Position numbers and translations under genes: made by a program
The notes under the pieces: model-generated
What the model saw: the letters and a program-made list of their open reading frames with translations, nothing else
Told to the model about the DNA's origin: nothing
Database searches by the model: none
Assembly (NCBI GenBank): GCA_023333565.1
Contig: JAJKFH010001431.1
Location: forward strand, 186,001-250,000
Length of the DNA stretch: 64,000 nt
Source: Puffinus mauretanicus
Taxonomy: Eukaryota > Chordata > Aves > Procellariiformes > Procellariidae
Reading direction: 5' to 3'
Part shown: positions 27,833-39,437 of the stretch, piece after piece
Layout: each line of letters begins with the position of its first letter
How positions within the stretch are numbered: position 1 is the stretch's first letter

Positions 27833-29205
27833 CCCATCTACAAGAAGGGCTGGAAGGAGGATCCAGGGAACTACAGGCCAGTCAGTCTGACCTTGGTGCC
27901 AGGGAAGGTTATGGAGCAGACCATCTTGAGTGCCATCATGCGGCACGTACAGGACAACCAGGTGAACAGGCCCAGTCAGGATGGGTTTATGAAAAGCTTA
28001 ACTAACCTGATCTCCTTCTATGACAAGGTGACCCACTTAGTGGATGAGGGAAAGGCTGTGGATGTTGTCTATCTAGGCTTTAGTAAAGCCTTTGACACCA
28101 TTTCCCACAGCATTCTCCTGGAGAAACTGGCTGTTCATGGCTTGGACAGGCGTAGTCTTTGCTGGGTAAAAACTGGCTGGATGGCCAGGCCCAAAGAGTT
28201 GTTGTGAATCGAGTTAATTCCGGTTGGCGGCCAGTCACAAGTGGTCTTCCCCAGGGCTCAGTATTGGGGATGGTTCTGTTTAATATCTTTATCAATGATC
28301 TGGACAAGGGGATCGAGTGCACCCTCAGTAAGTTTGCAGAGAACTCTAAGTTGGGCAGGAGTGTTGATCTGCTTGAGGGTAGGAAGGTTTTACAGAGGGA
28401 TCTGGACAGGGTGGATCCATGGGCCAAGGCCAATTGTATGAGGTTCAACAAAGCTGAGTGTTGGGTCTTGCACTTTGGCCACAACAACCCCATGCAACGC
28501 TACAGGCTTGGGGAAGAGAGGCTGGAAAGCTGCCCGGAGGAAAAGGACCTGGGAGTGCTGGTTGACAGCCGGATGAACATGAGCCGGCAGTGTGCTCAGG
28601 TGGCCAAGAAGGCCAATGGCATCCTGGCCTGTATCAGAAATAGTGTGGCCAGCAGCAGTAAAGAGGTGATCATGCCCCTGTACTCGGCACTGGTGAGGCC
28701 GCACCCTGAATACTGTGTTCAGTTTTGGGCCCCTCACTGCAAGAAGGACATGGAAGTGCTGGAGCATGTCCAGAGAAGGGCAACGAAGCTGGTGAAGGGT
28801 CTGGAGCACAAGTCTTATGAGGAGCGGCTGAGGGAACCGGGGTTGTTTAGTCTGGAGAAGAGGTGGCTGAGGGGAGACCTTATTGCTTTCTACAACTACC
28901 TGAAAGGAGGTTGTAGCGAGGTGGGTGTTGGTCTCTTCTGCCAAGTAACAAGCAATAGGACGAGAGGAAATGGCCTCAAGTTGTGCCAGGGGAGGTTTAG
29001 ATTGGATATTAGGAGAAATCTCTTCACCAAAAGGGTTATTAAGCATTGGAACAGGCTGCCCAGGGAAGTGGATGAGTCACCATCCCTGGAAGTATTTAAA
29101 AGATGTGTAGATGTGGCACTTGGGACACGGTTTAGTGGTGGACTTGGCAGTGCTAGGTTAACGGTTGGACTCGATGATCTTAGAGGTCTTTTCCAACCTA
29201 AATGA
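27833..29205 (+). pseudogene. CR1 ORF2 reverse transcriptase remnant, inactive
   Basis: The reverse transcriptase copies element RNA into the target site. Here only the palm, thumb and C-terminal parts remain; the endonuclease and N-terminal RT are missing. The frame is open from the YKKG block to about 28170 and then shifts by one base, apparently a lost A in the run at 28168-28172 within the VKNWLDG region. A second frame runs from 28159 to the stop at 29205. Two catalytic sites are damaged. Motif A reads YLGFSKAFDT, with Gly (codon 28076-28078) where Asp is expected. Motif C reads FAEN (28333-28344) in place of FADD. The motif before C reads [10 protein letters not shown]. The protein cannot be active even apart from truncation. 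Confidence 0.95.
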
Positions 29206-29232
29206 TTCTATGATTCTATGATTCTATGATTC
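27833..29232 (+). mobile_element. 5'-truncated CR1 LINE (retrotransposon)
   Basis: This is the 3' part of a CR1 non-LTR retrotransposon in + orientation. It starts inside the reverse transcriptase at the conserved YKKGWKEDPGNY block and runs through the rest of ORF2. It ends in a short 3' end (TTCCAACCTAAATGATTC) and a tandem (ATGATTCT)n tail at about 29203-29232. Target-primed reverse transcription commonly leaves such 5' truncations, and the absence of poly(A) is normal for CR1. The open frame is still long, so the insertion is moderately young compared with the other repeats here. No target-site duplication is obvious. Confidence 0.97.
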
Positions 29233-32200
29233 CCAAAGCATTACAGCTTTCCTTATGAAACTAACTTTGAGGAGATCTCAGGCATTCAGCACATTGGGCT
29301 GGATGCTGCTGGGCCTTTTGCTTTCTTCATACTTGGGACCCTTTTGGGTAACAGGTCAAGCAACAAAATGTACAGGTGTAATTTAGACAAGAAGGGTGAA
29401 TGTTTTCCACTTAGAGTCACTAATGAAATAGTTCTTATTCACTTATCTTTCTTCACACTTAATGCAGGGGAAATATTGAAAAAGATAAATAAGACAGTTT
29501 TGTGAGAGATTTCTAAAGCTTTAAGAAAAAAAAGATCAGTCTGCATGTGGTGTATGTGCATTTTCTATATTGCTTTCAACAGGCTTCAACTTTCACAATT
29601 CAAAAACTGTGAATCTGCAGAAACACCACACCTACGGGACACAATTTTCTTTCTTTTTTATCTGTTTTATATTCTTGTAAGTAAAGACTACACATTATAC
29701 TACATTTTAGTTGTATAAAAATTGGCTTTTTTCTGTTTGCTTGAAAAGCTGTTATAAATTCAAATGTATGCTTTTCTTAATATAAAATGAATAGCTGTTA
29801 ACTAGCTTTTGATAAGTATCAAAAAGTATTTATTTTTATGTCCTTCCTGTTTTCTATAAAAAGAATGCAAATTCATATCTTGGGAAGGTTTTTTTTTTTT
29901 TTTTTAATCTACCATATGCATTGATCCAACTGGAAAAACTCAGAAAGAAACAGTAATGAGATTACTCAATTACTTAAAAAAAAAAAAAATTACAAATATT
30001 TAAAGAGACACCAGAAGGCCATATCCTGATACCCTTACAGTACAGGTATCTGAGGGAGCAGGGTGTTCCTTTCTGTCTGGCTTGAAGATAAAATAGTACA
30101 TTCCAGTTTCAGTGTTCGCTGTCCTTAAAACTGCATAAATTCTGTCCCTGTCCCACAGCAATGAAAGAAATCTTGGCAAATCCACACAGTCATTCATAGC
30201 TTTCATCTCCCTGTCCCTTCTCAAATCACTGCTAAAACACCCTCAGTTGACTTCGGGTTCTTGCTTATTTCGCTTCATTAGGGAACAGAAAAACTAGAAA
30301 ACTGGCAACTTCAGGCACATCCAGCAACTTATAGGCATAGCTAACAACTTGCTCCCACAATTTTGATGGGAAATTTTGAATGTATTGACCTATTTTTTAT
30401 ATGGTTGCATTCCAATAACAATAAAGGGCTCACCCTTCTGTCACAAAGTTATGAAAGCAGTCATTGAAGTAATTTAGTTGTCAATGAAGTTTTTGATGGG
30501 CAAGGTATACCAAATAGGGTCCTTCAATGGTAATAATTGTGAACAGTGAATTTAGAGAGATGTACTAACATATCAACAGTTATTAACACAAAGTAATGAA
30601 TTACTGAGCTTTTTGCTTGCAAAGAAAAACCTAGGGCTTTTCCTCAAAAGCATTTTGGTTACATTAATAAAAATCTTCCAATGGGGGAAGGAGGATGGAT
30701 TGTCAAGCATCTTGAGTTTAAGTACGAATAAATTCAATGTTAAAAATTGGCTGTTGTAGGATTATGTTTCATACTGAAATCAGCTATCTTTAAAGCATTT
30801 TAGGACTTTCAGCTTCGTCACTTTGAATTATATTAAAAAATAAATTATGTTTATTCCACACACATACAAAGATTTGTTTTTCCATGGTTTTAATTCCTTT
30901 TGCATTAATTATGCTATATTTGGATGAGAAATTAATGTGATGAACAAATGTATTTCACATCAGACCAGCAAAGCTATGCAAATTTTACACACACAAACAT
31001 GATTTCCAGCTAAAAAACAGTATTTACTTTGTACTAGCTTATATACATCCAAAACTGGAAGAACATCAGATTCACATAAGTGGTGCAACTCTTGTTGCAC
31101 TTTAAGCATGATTTGTGACCTAATGTATTATTTTGCAACAGTTAGCAGTGTACCAAGGCCACAGAGATCTCAGCCTCCAGTTTCTGTTCACCTGTTGAGC
31201 ATGCTGTTTATCTAAGATTATTTAGTACTACTTTGTTTGATATTGATGAGTAGCACAAACATAGGTAAACTTCAAAGCCTAAATTCACAGGAGAAGTTTA
31301 AGTGCTTATAGAGGAAAAAAACCACAATAATATTCTCTTATTTTTTACCTCATTGGTCAAATATGTTTGCTAATACGATTTGTTACAAAATCTATGATTT
31401 CTTTTTCATTTTTGTACTTCTATTTAAAAAAAAAAAAAAAGTCTGGGCTTAGAAAGGATTACATCTGATGTTGCTAACGTTTCCTGGAAATGGAAAACTG
31501 TGATAACAGCTGCTGTCTTGGCTCATTTTCAGTTGGGTTTTTTGGTTTGTTGGTTTTGGGTTTTTTTTTAATACTGCAGCAATTTACAAGTAGTTACAGC
31601 TATCTCTAGTAGGCTTACATCATTAGTAAAACATCGTAAGTCAGTCAAATGTTTCCTTTCCAATCAGAGCACTTCCTCCACTTACTGAATTGTTGACTTT
31701 CTGAATAGTATTTATAGTAACAGCACTTACATTTTAAAATAAATGCTAATTTATGAAATAACGAAAAGCTAGCTGCATATGGAAGATAACTATAGAAAGA
31801 ATCTATATTTTATGCTAAAGCAAAATGCTTTCAACGAGAATTAAGAAAATCTTGGAAGCATCTTATTTAGATAGATACTACCTAGCTGATTTATATCAAA
31901 AGTATAAAATTGTTTTTTTCTAAGACCTATGATGAGCAGAAATGTCTCTATATTAGTATTCTTTTTAAATTCCAAGCATACATGCTTTCTTCTTGGATTG
32001 AAACATTCTTCTGCAGTCTCTGCCGTACTGTAGCTTTGTAAAGTGATAAACACTCAGCACTAGTGATGAAAAATAGAAGGAAGAGCCAAGTAAAGCAAGA
32101 GACAGGGAACTCTAAGTGTTGATAGTGTAAAAAAACAGGTCTGTGCATATTCAAAGATTTGGCCTCCTTAAGATATATTAGTACTTTCAGCTTTAATGTT

Positions 32201-32599
32201 TTAAAGTGCTTTGAAAGATACATGTTAATTTTTTTTTAAATTATGTCTTCATAGTTTCATGTCAGGGTGTTAATGAAATTTTTATTAATTTTTCAGCCGA
32301 ATCTGTGCCTCTTTTGTCAGTATATGATTAAGCTTCCAAAAGCAATGTTATATACGCAGGTTAGAATCTGTTACTATGCCAAAATTTTAGGTTTGTTTTG
32401 TATCAAAACAGATAATAATTCTCCCTATGAGGTTTGCAACTCCAGCAAATGCTCCTTCACCAAATACTTTTTAATATTTAAGGAGTAGCGCTTCCCTTCA
32501 TCACATTTGAAATGGCTGGTGAAAAGCTCTGCCAGCTCGAGGGGATCTCTCCACCATTTCTCGTTCTGGGATTACTCTGCGGTGAGCAACTGCAGATAT
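29233..32599. other. AT-rich noncoding stretch with homopolymers
   Basis: No gene is recognised. Long T- or A-runs occur near 29888-29906, 29968-29981 and 31425-31440, and a TTTGG-type low-complexity tract lies near 31535-31570. An acceptor at about 32297 precedes 21 open codons, without convincing content. Confidence 0.6.
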
Positions 32600-32721
32600 T
32601 TCACCCTGAGCAACCTGACCTAACTTTGAAAAAGGAGCTGACTTTGAGCAGGGAATTTAGACCAAATGGCTCCAGAGGTTCCTTCCAACATAAATTACCC
32701 TATGAGCTCTTTCCAATGCTC
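32600..32721 (+). mobile_element. Old CR1 3'-end fragment
   Basis: CCTGAGCAACCTGACCTAAC, TTGAGCAGGGAATTTAGACC and CCAGAGGTTCCTTCCAAC appear in the order and spacing of the CR1 3' UTR. They end near a degraded CTATGAGCTCT in place of the octamer tail. It carries no coding sequence and is more diverged than the 27.8-kb copy. The 5' border is uncertain. Confidence 0.85.
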
Positions 32722-33673
32722 TAGCTTTAGGACCAGCCTGCATGAGGCCAGTTTGCGCTTCTGTGTGCAGATGATCTAGATGTGTCCCAAGAAACATTTA
32801 AAACTGGCGTTCACGTTGCTCTGAGCCTTCAGGAATGGAACATGGGCTTTTCTGTCTGGGTTAGTAATGACCAGAAGTCGTAACCTCCTGGTGGCTCTTC
32901 CTTCACCTGAGTGAAATGAACTGGCAATGTCCCTCTGTTTCTTAGCAGACAGGAGGGGTTTAGGGTCTTACCCTGTGACTCTTCACAGACTTTCAATTAA
33001 ATGAACAGGGAGACGAAACTACCTCATCCTTCCTGGAGCTGACAATTTCAAAGCACAGTTCTGAGTCACAGTGAGAGGAGCAGTGCAAAGGAGCCCTCCT
33101 CCCTCCCGCCGCACTGACTCATCAGAGGCTTTCATTTTCCACTCCAGTTAGGAAGCCAACATCTTTTATGACAATTAAACTAATCCTAACAAGAGGACTT
33201 TGAAAAATTAATTAAGCTCTGAACTGTACCTGAGCAGTGAACTTATGCAATTTGAATCCCGACATAGATGTATGTCAACCTACAGCTGAAATCAGCTTCC
33301 ATTTATTTCCTGGTATTGATGCTGACTCGTAGAAAGAAAAAAGTCCTGAAATTTTCCACAAAATATTTTAATGCTAGTTTGTACTGCTTAACTGTATATT
33401 GTTCTGTGACAGGCTTTTCTGTAGAAATACCGTTGCGTACTGAGAAATATATCTGCACTTTACAATCCCATCACTGTTGTTTTTTTGAAGTAAAAATCTT
33501 ATTCAGTTAAGTGTTAACATGTTGGATTACTGTAATCATTTTAATTGCTGAAAATACCTGTTGGTTTGACTAGGATGAACTGAGCAGTTTCAAAATGATT
33601 TTTACCATAGTTATATTTTACCATAAATAGTACTTTCATCATCTACCATAAAAAGGCAAAAAGCATGATCTGT
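32722..33673. other. Noncoding stretch with paired AP-1-type sites
   Basis: No gene is seen. Two consensus AP-1 heptamers (TGAGTCA at 33062-33068 and TGACTCA at 33115-33121) lie about 50 bp apart in a locally GC-richer patch, which may be a regulatory element. Confidence 0.45.
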
Positions 33674-33775
33674 GACTGATCCCTTCCATGACTTGGAGCA
33701 AGGCTCTTTACCTTTCAGTATCTCTGTTTCTCAAGATTCAAAAAGGGAGGAATGATGCCTATCTTTCCAAGTAGT
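33674..33775 (+). repeat. MIR/CORE-SINE-like fossil
   Basis: CATGACTTGGAGCAAGGCTC, then TTTACC and ATCTCTGTTTCTCAAG, then GATGCCTATCTTTCC, follow the order of the MIR core and 3' part (a 'gacttgggcaagtcacttaacctctctgtttctc...' pattern). It is strongly diverged, and the call is by pattern only. Confidence 0.5.
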
Positions 33776-36700
33776 TTTATTGATTGGTGTACAAAAAAAA
33801 ACCCCCAAAACCAGTATACAAAAGCTCTCTGTTGTTAACTAATAATAGTTCAAAAATTTCTGCTAGGAGCCACTTGTTCCAAGACAACAAGTTGAAATAT
33901 ATGTGTGTGTATATATGCACTTAAAAGTTCATCACTAAAGAATAAAGGAATGGCTTTTGAGTTACAGTTTGATTAAAAACATTGCTTAAGCTGGGGACAT
34001 GGGGCTTCCTTCACAGTCTCTTCAGAAATCTCTTTTAAATATTATTCTGTCCTCCAACACTAAGCATTCCTCTCATATTTAACATTTGGGGAAATTCTAC
34101 GACATGCCTACAACAACAGGTGTATGAAAACTCTGGTTTTAATTTGTGCTTTCTGTGAAGCAGAACCTTGGGAACAGTCATCACCAGGAGCGAGCTCTGG
34201 TATCTGTGAGATACTTACAGAGAGGTACTTCGACATAGTCAGGGGATGAAAAAAACCTCTTTTCGAGATCTGGCCTGCCTTGGAGTGAAATCTAATAAAC
34301 TGAAAGAATGTCTCAGACACTTTCAGATGCTAACTAATGTCCAGAGATAAGAATAGATCTGACTGAGCTTTAAGGGTTGGTTTACCTTTCTCGTCTACTC
34401 CAGGACTTCAAAATTGCCATATAAAGCTCTTAATGCATTGAGAGAAACTTGCTTGTCCTTCTTTAATGCAACCCTAGTGAAGTTTTAGAATGAAATGAGA
34501 TGGAATACAAATAACACTAGAATTTCTTTAATATCCTGAATCATGAATAGAAGCATGTCTAGACTCAAATACAAACCATGTTTCAAAACAAAATTCAAAT
34601 CCTCCTCCGTTCACTGCCAAACGCTGAGTTCAGTCCCTGAGGGTCTGAGCAGGGTTTCCTCGGCTACAGCAGCTGGCATCGGCAGCGCTGACGGCAGGAC
34701 AGGGAGTGCCACTCCTGGGCCTGGTGTGCTGGGTGATTTCATCAGCTAGTGCAGGTCTTGACAGGTGCAAAGCCTTTCACTTCACTTTAAGGACCCTTGG
34801 TGCATGATTTAGGAGACTGGGAACTAATTTTTTGATCCAGGAAGGGAAAATGAGACCTTTTTCTGATTGTAATCCTCTAGATCTGTTAGTATTCCTTCAA
34901 TGTGTTTCTTCTAAACATAGAAATAACATTTGCTCTGAAAAGAGTTCTTGACGCATGTTGAATTTGTCAGACGTTTCACTTTGAGACAAAGATATGACAA
35001 ATGTGCTTCCTAGCATTTTCATGTTGGTTTATTCCCCCTCACAAAGAAAACTTCATAAAAAGCTTGAATCAGATCCATGTTCACACTTTACATATGCAAC
35101 ATTTTTGTGGCTGACAAAGTTGGCTTCTCATGCAAACTAACTTGGAAATAGAGGCAAACCAGAGAAGGGCATGCTGAGACTGCCGTACTTCTGTAGCTGT
35201 TTTTTTCCAACTAATCATCATTATGAGTAGATATTTACCCTTAGGTGCATTGGGCAGATCATTCTGGCTCATCTGTTTAGTGGATGTTGTCCTGTTGGGT
35301 TAATGATTATCTTTTTTCTCTGAAAGATTTGTTAATTCCTATAACTGCATAGGATACCTATTTTAGTACTTACCAGGTGACCTCGATGCTGACATAACCT
35401 TTCTGGTATTGTTGGTTGTAGCTCGTGTCATGACATTAATGTGAATTATGGCTGTCTTGAGGATACAAACCTTCATATAGCACAGATGGTCTGTAGGAAA
35501 AAAAAATTGTAATGACGGTCTGCACATCACACATTCAGTCTTCCCTTGCAGACTATTCCTTTATCATTGCTTCATTCTCATAGGCACCTTTTAATCAAGC
35601 ATCTAAGGCATCATTTATTGTACAGACTATGCTCTATAAAAAAGACTGTAACATGGGATTCTGGAAAATACATCTGCTACTAGCATTATCACGGTGTCTT
35701 GTTGGCCTCCTCCAAACTTGCTTAGCAATGTATCACCATTACTTCCAGAGAGCTGATATTTTTACTACTTCTTTGAAAGAACGATGAAAGCTGTGTAAGC
35801 TTATTAGTAGAGCATGTGTGTAGGCTTAAAATTACAGATAATAGACAAATGGTTGGAAAGTCAGTAATTCCTTTACATATTTGCCAAGACTTAGGTCAAG
35901 GTTCAGGATTTCCTTTGCTCAAACCGGTGAAATCAGAAATACCTCCAGGTGTTCTGTGGAGTGCTGGCAGTGCACACGCAACACAGGTGATGAGGCACAG
36001 TTGATCTCAGTTGTTTTCTGCAAGAGCAAACCATGCTTAGTCTAAATTGCACTCAACTGTGATGTGCTTTTCTTTTTACATTAGTATTTTGTATAAGCCA
36101 ATCATTTTATTTAATAGCTTTTGGTGTTTTCTATGCACTCTCATAATCTGTTATTTCTAACATTACCGTAAATTCATTGTACTAAATTTTGATGTCACAA
36201 CCCTGGCTTCTCATGTCAGTGAAATAAATAGTTAATATATAGGAAAGTATTCGTGTGCTTAAGAGTAATCATCACAAAAGAGTTACTCTTTCCACTCAGA
36301 ATGCCAGTCCTTGTATGCCACATCTGTATTTGTGTAAACATTTTACAAAAAGCAAAGTGACACAGAAGTATGTTAGGAGTTTGAAAAACTGATAGACGCA
36401 TAATTAACTTGGAGTGCGATGAGATATTTTACAGGAAAATTCAGCAAAAGGGTGATTTTTTCTCATGTTCATCAGCTCTTTCTTCATGAGCATGGTTTTT
36501 CAGTTTTTACTGGTAACAAAGTCACAAACTTTAAATCCAGATCCTTGGGCTTAGATCCGGGAGAGGGTGTGAGGGTGGGTGCAGTTGTACATCTACACCC
36601 CATCGGCCTGGGGACGTGGAGGCAGCAGTGGGAGCAAAATCTACCCTCACCCTCGTAGTGCCGTGTTTCTAATGTGAAAGGCAGGCACTACCCGACAAGT

Positions 36701-37793
36701 TAGTCACGTTGTCTTGACAAATGTGTCCTTTGCTGTCTGGCTGAGAGTGTCAATAAGCAAGCAGCATTATTTGAGATGTTAAATGTATGACATGGGCACA
36801 TTGCCACCACTGCCCGGAGTGAGACCACTGACTGATTGCGTGTGGACTACCCCACAGCAGTGTGACAGCTGCTTCACCTGGCCACTACACCGCACCTGAT
36901 CTGAGTACATTATGCTCCTACCAAATTATTTTTGATATATGTCTTGGAATATAGCCATATTAAGATAGTTTTCAGAATATTGTTTTAAAACAAAATGAAA
37001 TATATTTTCCTTCTTTAAATCTCTCAGCATCATTGCAGGTGAAGTTATTTCTTATTCTTGTATTTTTTGTCGTCACAGTTGTTCACACTGATTTTTTTAA
37101 AGAATTATGCTCTGTGTGTATGAATGTGTGTCGCCCTTGCAGCAGTAGAAGTTACTGCATCTGGGGGCTGCAATAATTTGTCCTTTTGACATTGACGTAA
37201 TTTTACACGTTTTTCAGGGAGCAGAAGTTGAATGAGTGCCATGTTATACTCCAAATATCTCTTTTAGGCCACATGACATCCCCTCTATCAATCAGAAACA
37301 ACATAAGCATGTTAATATGATGTCTAACATGGAACAATCCCAAAACAATACCTATTTAAGATTTCAAACCATAATAAGTCTAGCTTAAGTCACATTTTGT
37401 AGATAAGCATTTATGCATCTGGCAGTAGAATTTTGTCCTAAATAAGCAACGTTAGAAATCAGGAAGTAATGGTCTTAAGAGATTAACCGTGTAAGACAGA
37501 GTCTATCTTATAAAATAATGTTTTCTTTATTTTTATTAGGATTTTCGCTTAGATATTGAAGTAATGCGTACATAAACAAATTTTGAAGTCATATGAAGTC
37601 GAAGCCTGAGCAGAGCCTTAAAAAGATACCAAAACCATCCTCTTTTCAAATTCAGCTCTGTTTCGTGTCACAGAGTAAAGTTTCTAACAGAGGCACAGTG
37701 ACTGACCAGCAATTGCAATTTCCTATGTTATTATTTCAAAGCACAACAGTAAATTTAATATAATTCTTGGGTTTTTTTTGTTTTATTAACCAG
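33776..37793. other. AT-rich noncoding stretch, probably intron of the 37794 gene
   Basis: No gene is recognised. A 34671-34750 segment is open and GC-rich after a moderate acceptor but has no donor or recognisable content. If the 37794 exon is real, at least the last part is its intron, ending in a T-rich tract. Confidence 0.5.
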
Positions 37794-37954
37794 TTAATTC
37801 AGGCGATGGGATAGACTACAGCCAGCAGAAGCGTGAAAATATTGGAGATCTGATTCAAGAGACACTGGAAGCCTTTGAACGCTGCGGTGGAGAAACTGCT
37901 TATATAAACATTAAATACATGATCCCTACTTATCAGTCGTGCATATTAAACTGA
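37794..37954 (+). CDS. 3'-terminal coding exon of an unrecognised gene
   Basis: A T-rich tract and AACCAG acceptor end at 37793. The exon then starts with two bases of a split codon (phase 1 intron) and is open for 52 codons to the TGA at 37952-37954. The translation is coherent and helical-looking, with [10 protein letters not shown] near the start, an amphipathic segment [12 protein letters not shown], and [10 protein letters not shown] near the C-terminus, ending in SCILN. Residue use (Glu, Gln, Asp, Gly) is unlike neighbouring AT-driven frames. AATAAA at 38239-38244 with a GT-rich stretch after it suits a 3' end. The other exons are not identified. I do not recognise the protein, and a decayed exon cannot be excluded. 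Confidence 0.6.
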
Positions 37955-38244
37955 GTTGTATCAAATGGGATGATTCCATTTGTGTTCTAAAAAAACTGTA
38001 TCTGACTCTGTATGGCGTCTTATTAGTCATGCTTTTTTTCTCTACAGCTGCTAAAATAGTGGCTTCTGGGGCATTAGAGTGTTAGCACTATTGTGAACAA
38101 GGCTTTCCAATACATAAATAGTGCCTGTTCCTTTGATTACAATGGTGTACTGTGCTTGTTTGTTCCCTGAAAGAATCGCTCCTTTATAACAGAGCTGACT
38201 CGAGCAGGAATCAGAGTTAAACCTTCACTTGTATAGACAATAAA
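37955..38244 (+). other. Probable 3' UTR of the 37794 exon
   Basis: This noncoding sequence follows the TGA stop. It ends here at the first AATAAA; the polyadenylation site would be 10-30 bases further on. A second possible signal is at 38428-38433. Confidence 0.4.
38239..38244 (+). terminator. Candidate polyadenylation signal AATAAA
   Basis: Canonical hexamer about 285 bases after the stop codon at 37952, followed within 40 bases by a GT-rich TTCTGTGTCC stretch. AATAAA is common by chance in AT-rich DNA, so the support comes from its position after the exon. Confidence 0.4.
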
Positions 38245-39374
38245 ACTATAATTTTCATACGCAATTCAGCAATTGCTGTTCTGTGTCCGCTTGCCCTGAG
38301 GGTGATGTCAGAGGCTGTAACAAGAAGAGTTTATGCTGACTGCTTAATAGGTGTTTGTCATGGAAGAGAAACACCAGTTCAGCAATGCCTCTCTAGCAGC
38401 TGTGCCGAATAATATGCACTGACATACAATAAAACTGTTGAATGTATATACCAATTACAGTGGGAAAATTGATATGGCCCATTATAAAGCACTGTCATAA
38501 AATTAATTCATGTTTCTTACACACTCCTGATCTCAGCTTCCAAGTGTTTACCTTTTCACAGAACTTGGGTTCCTCTTGGTGAATGTCAGGCATAACCACA
38601 GTTTTGAAGAAAAAAAGCCCAGACAGAACTTCAATAAATCAGATGGAAGATGGCGTGTACATAGTGTATCAGTCCCTAATGATACTGTTAATCTAGGTAA
38701 ACACAGAATATACATGTATTTTTTTAAAGGGCACTGGGTAATTTTGTAACTGCAAGGTTGCTATTGCTTTTCTGTTATTATGGTATACATGTGTACAAAC
38801 AATGTAACTATTGTTACAGGAATCCCTTAGAATTTCTTACTCAGTTTCTCCCCGCATACCCACAACACGGAACTGATATAATCATGGATTTAAGCAATGC
38901 TGTTGAGATTGACTTTATTGCTTTTTAAGCATTTCTGTGGAATAAACCTACAAAAAAAAAAACCAAGTTTTACAATTCTCAAGGACAACCATTTAAAAAT
39001 ATCGAGTCAGCTCAAAACAAATCAGGAGATACAAGCTTTGTCTAAAAAGCATGAGATTTTTAAAAGTACAGACTTTGGGCTCATTTTGCTTTTATTCTGG
39101 TTTCTGGAAGCTCTTAAAATATATGCAAGTTGCACTTTCAAGTGTTTCTCTGTAACTGTTAGAGCTCGAAATGCACTCTTTGGTGTTAGACACATGAGAC
39201 TTTTTCCAAGTGCTTATCCACACCCATATTCACACCCTACAAAGCTTGCCTGTGTGAGAGACACAGCCCCTACGCTGCCCTGTTCTCTTGGGTGTATACT
39301 GGAAGCGTGGGGAGCACCTTCCCACCTGCCGAAACTGTGAGCTGCATCTGTTGTTAGACTGACATTAGACTTGC
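38245..39374. other. Noncoding stretch at the AT-rich to GC-rich transition
   Basis: No recognised gene. A second AATAAA is at 38428. A 147-codon open frame runs on the + strand at 38897-39340, long for this composition, but shows no signal peptide, domain or splice border I can support. Confidence 0.45.
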
Positions 39375-39437
39375 CTTTTTCTGTTCTGTGGGATCTTCAG
39401 CCTGAGGATTTTTCTTTCTTTCACTTTCTTCTCTTTC
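39375..39437 (-). CDS. Candidate 63-bp microexon with a GC donor, product unknown
   Basis: On the - strand the acceptor is textbook: TTAAC branch-like sequence, TTTCTTTCAATTACAG, then the exon. The exon is exactly 63 bp, open in phase 0, and encodes a charged 21-residue segment (starting EREESERKK and ending TEQKK). It is followed by AAAAAG|GCAAGT, the form that GC-AG introns require. Phase 0-0, length divisible by three and charged content suit a cassette exon. The open frame also extends upstream to 39641 through what would be intron. I cannot name the gene, and no partner exon is identified. Confidence 0.4.

Noticed and set aside
28080..29046. Long - strand open frames over the CR1 copy
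   Set aside because: Antisense shadows of the CR1 reverse transcriptase.
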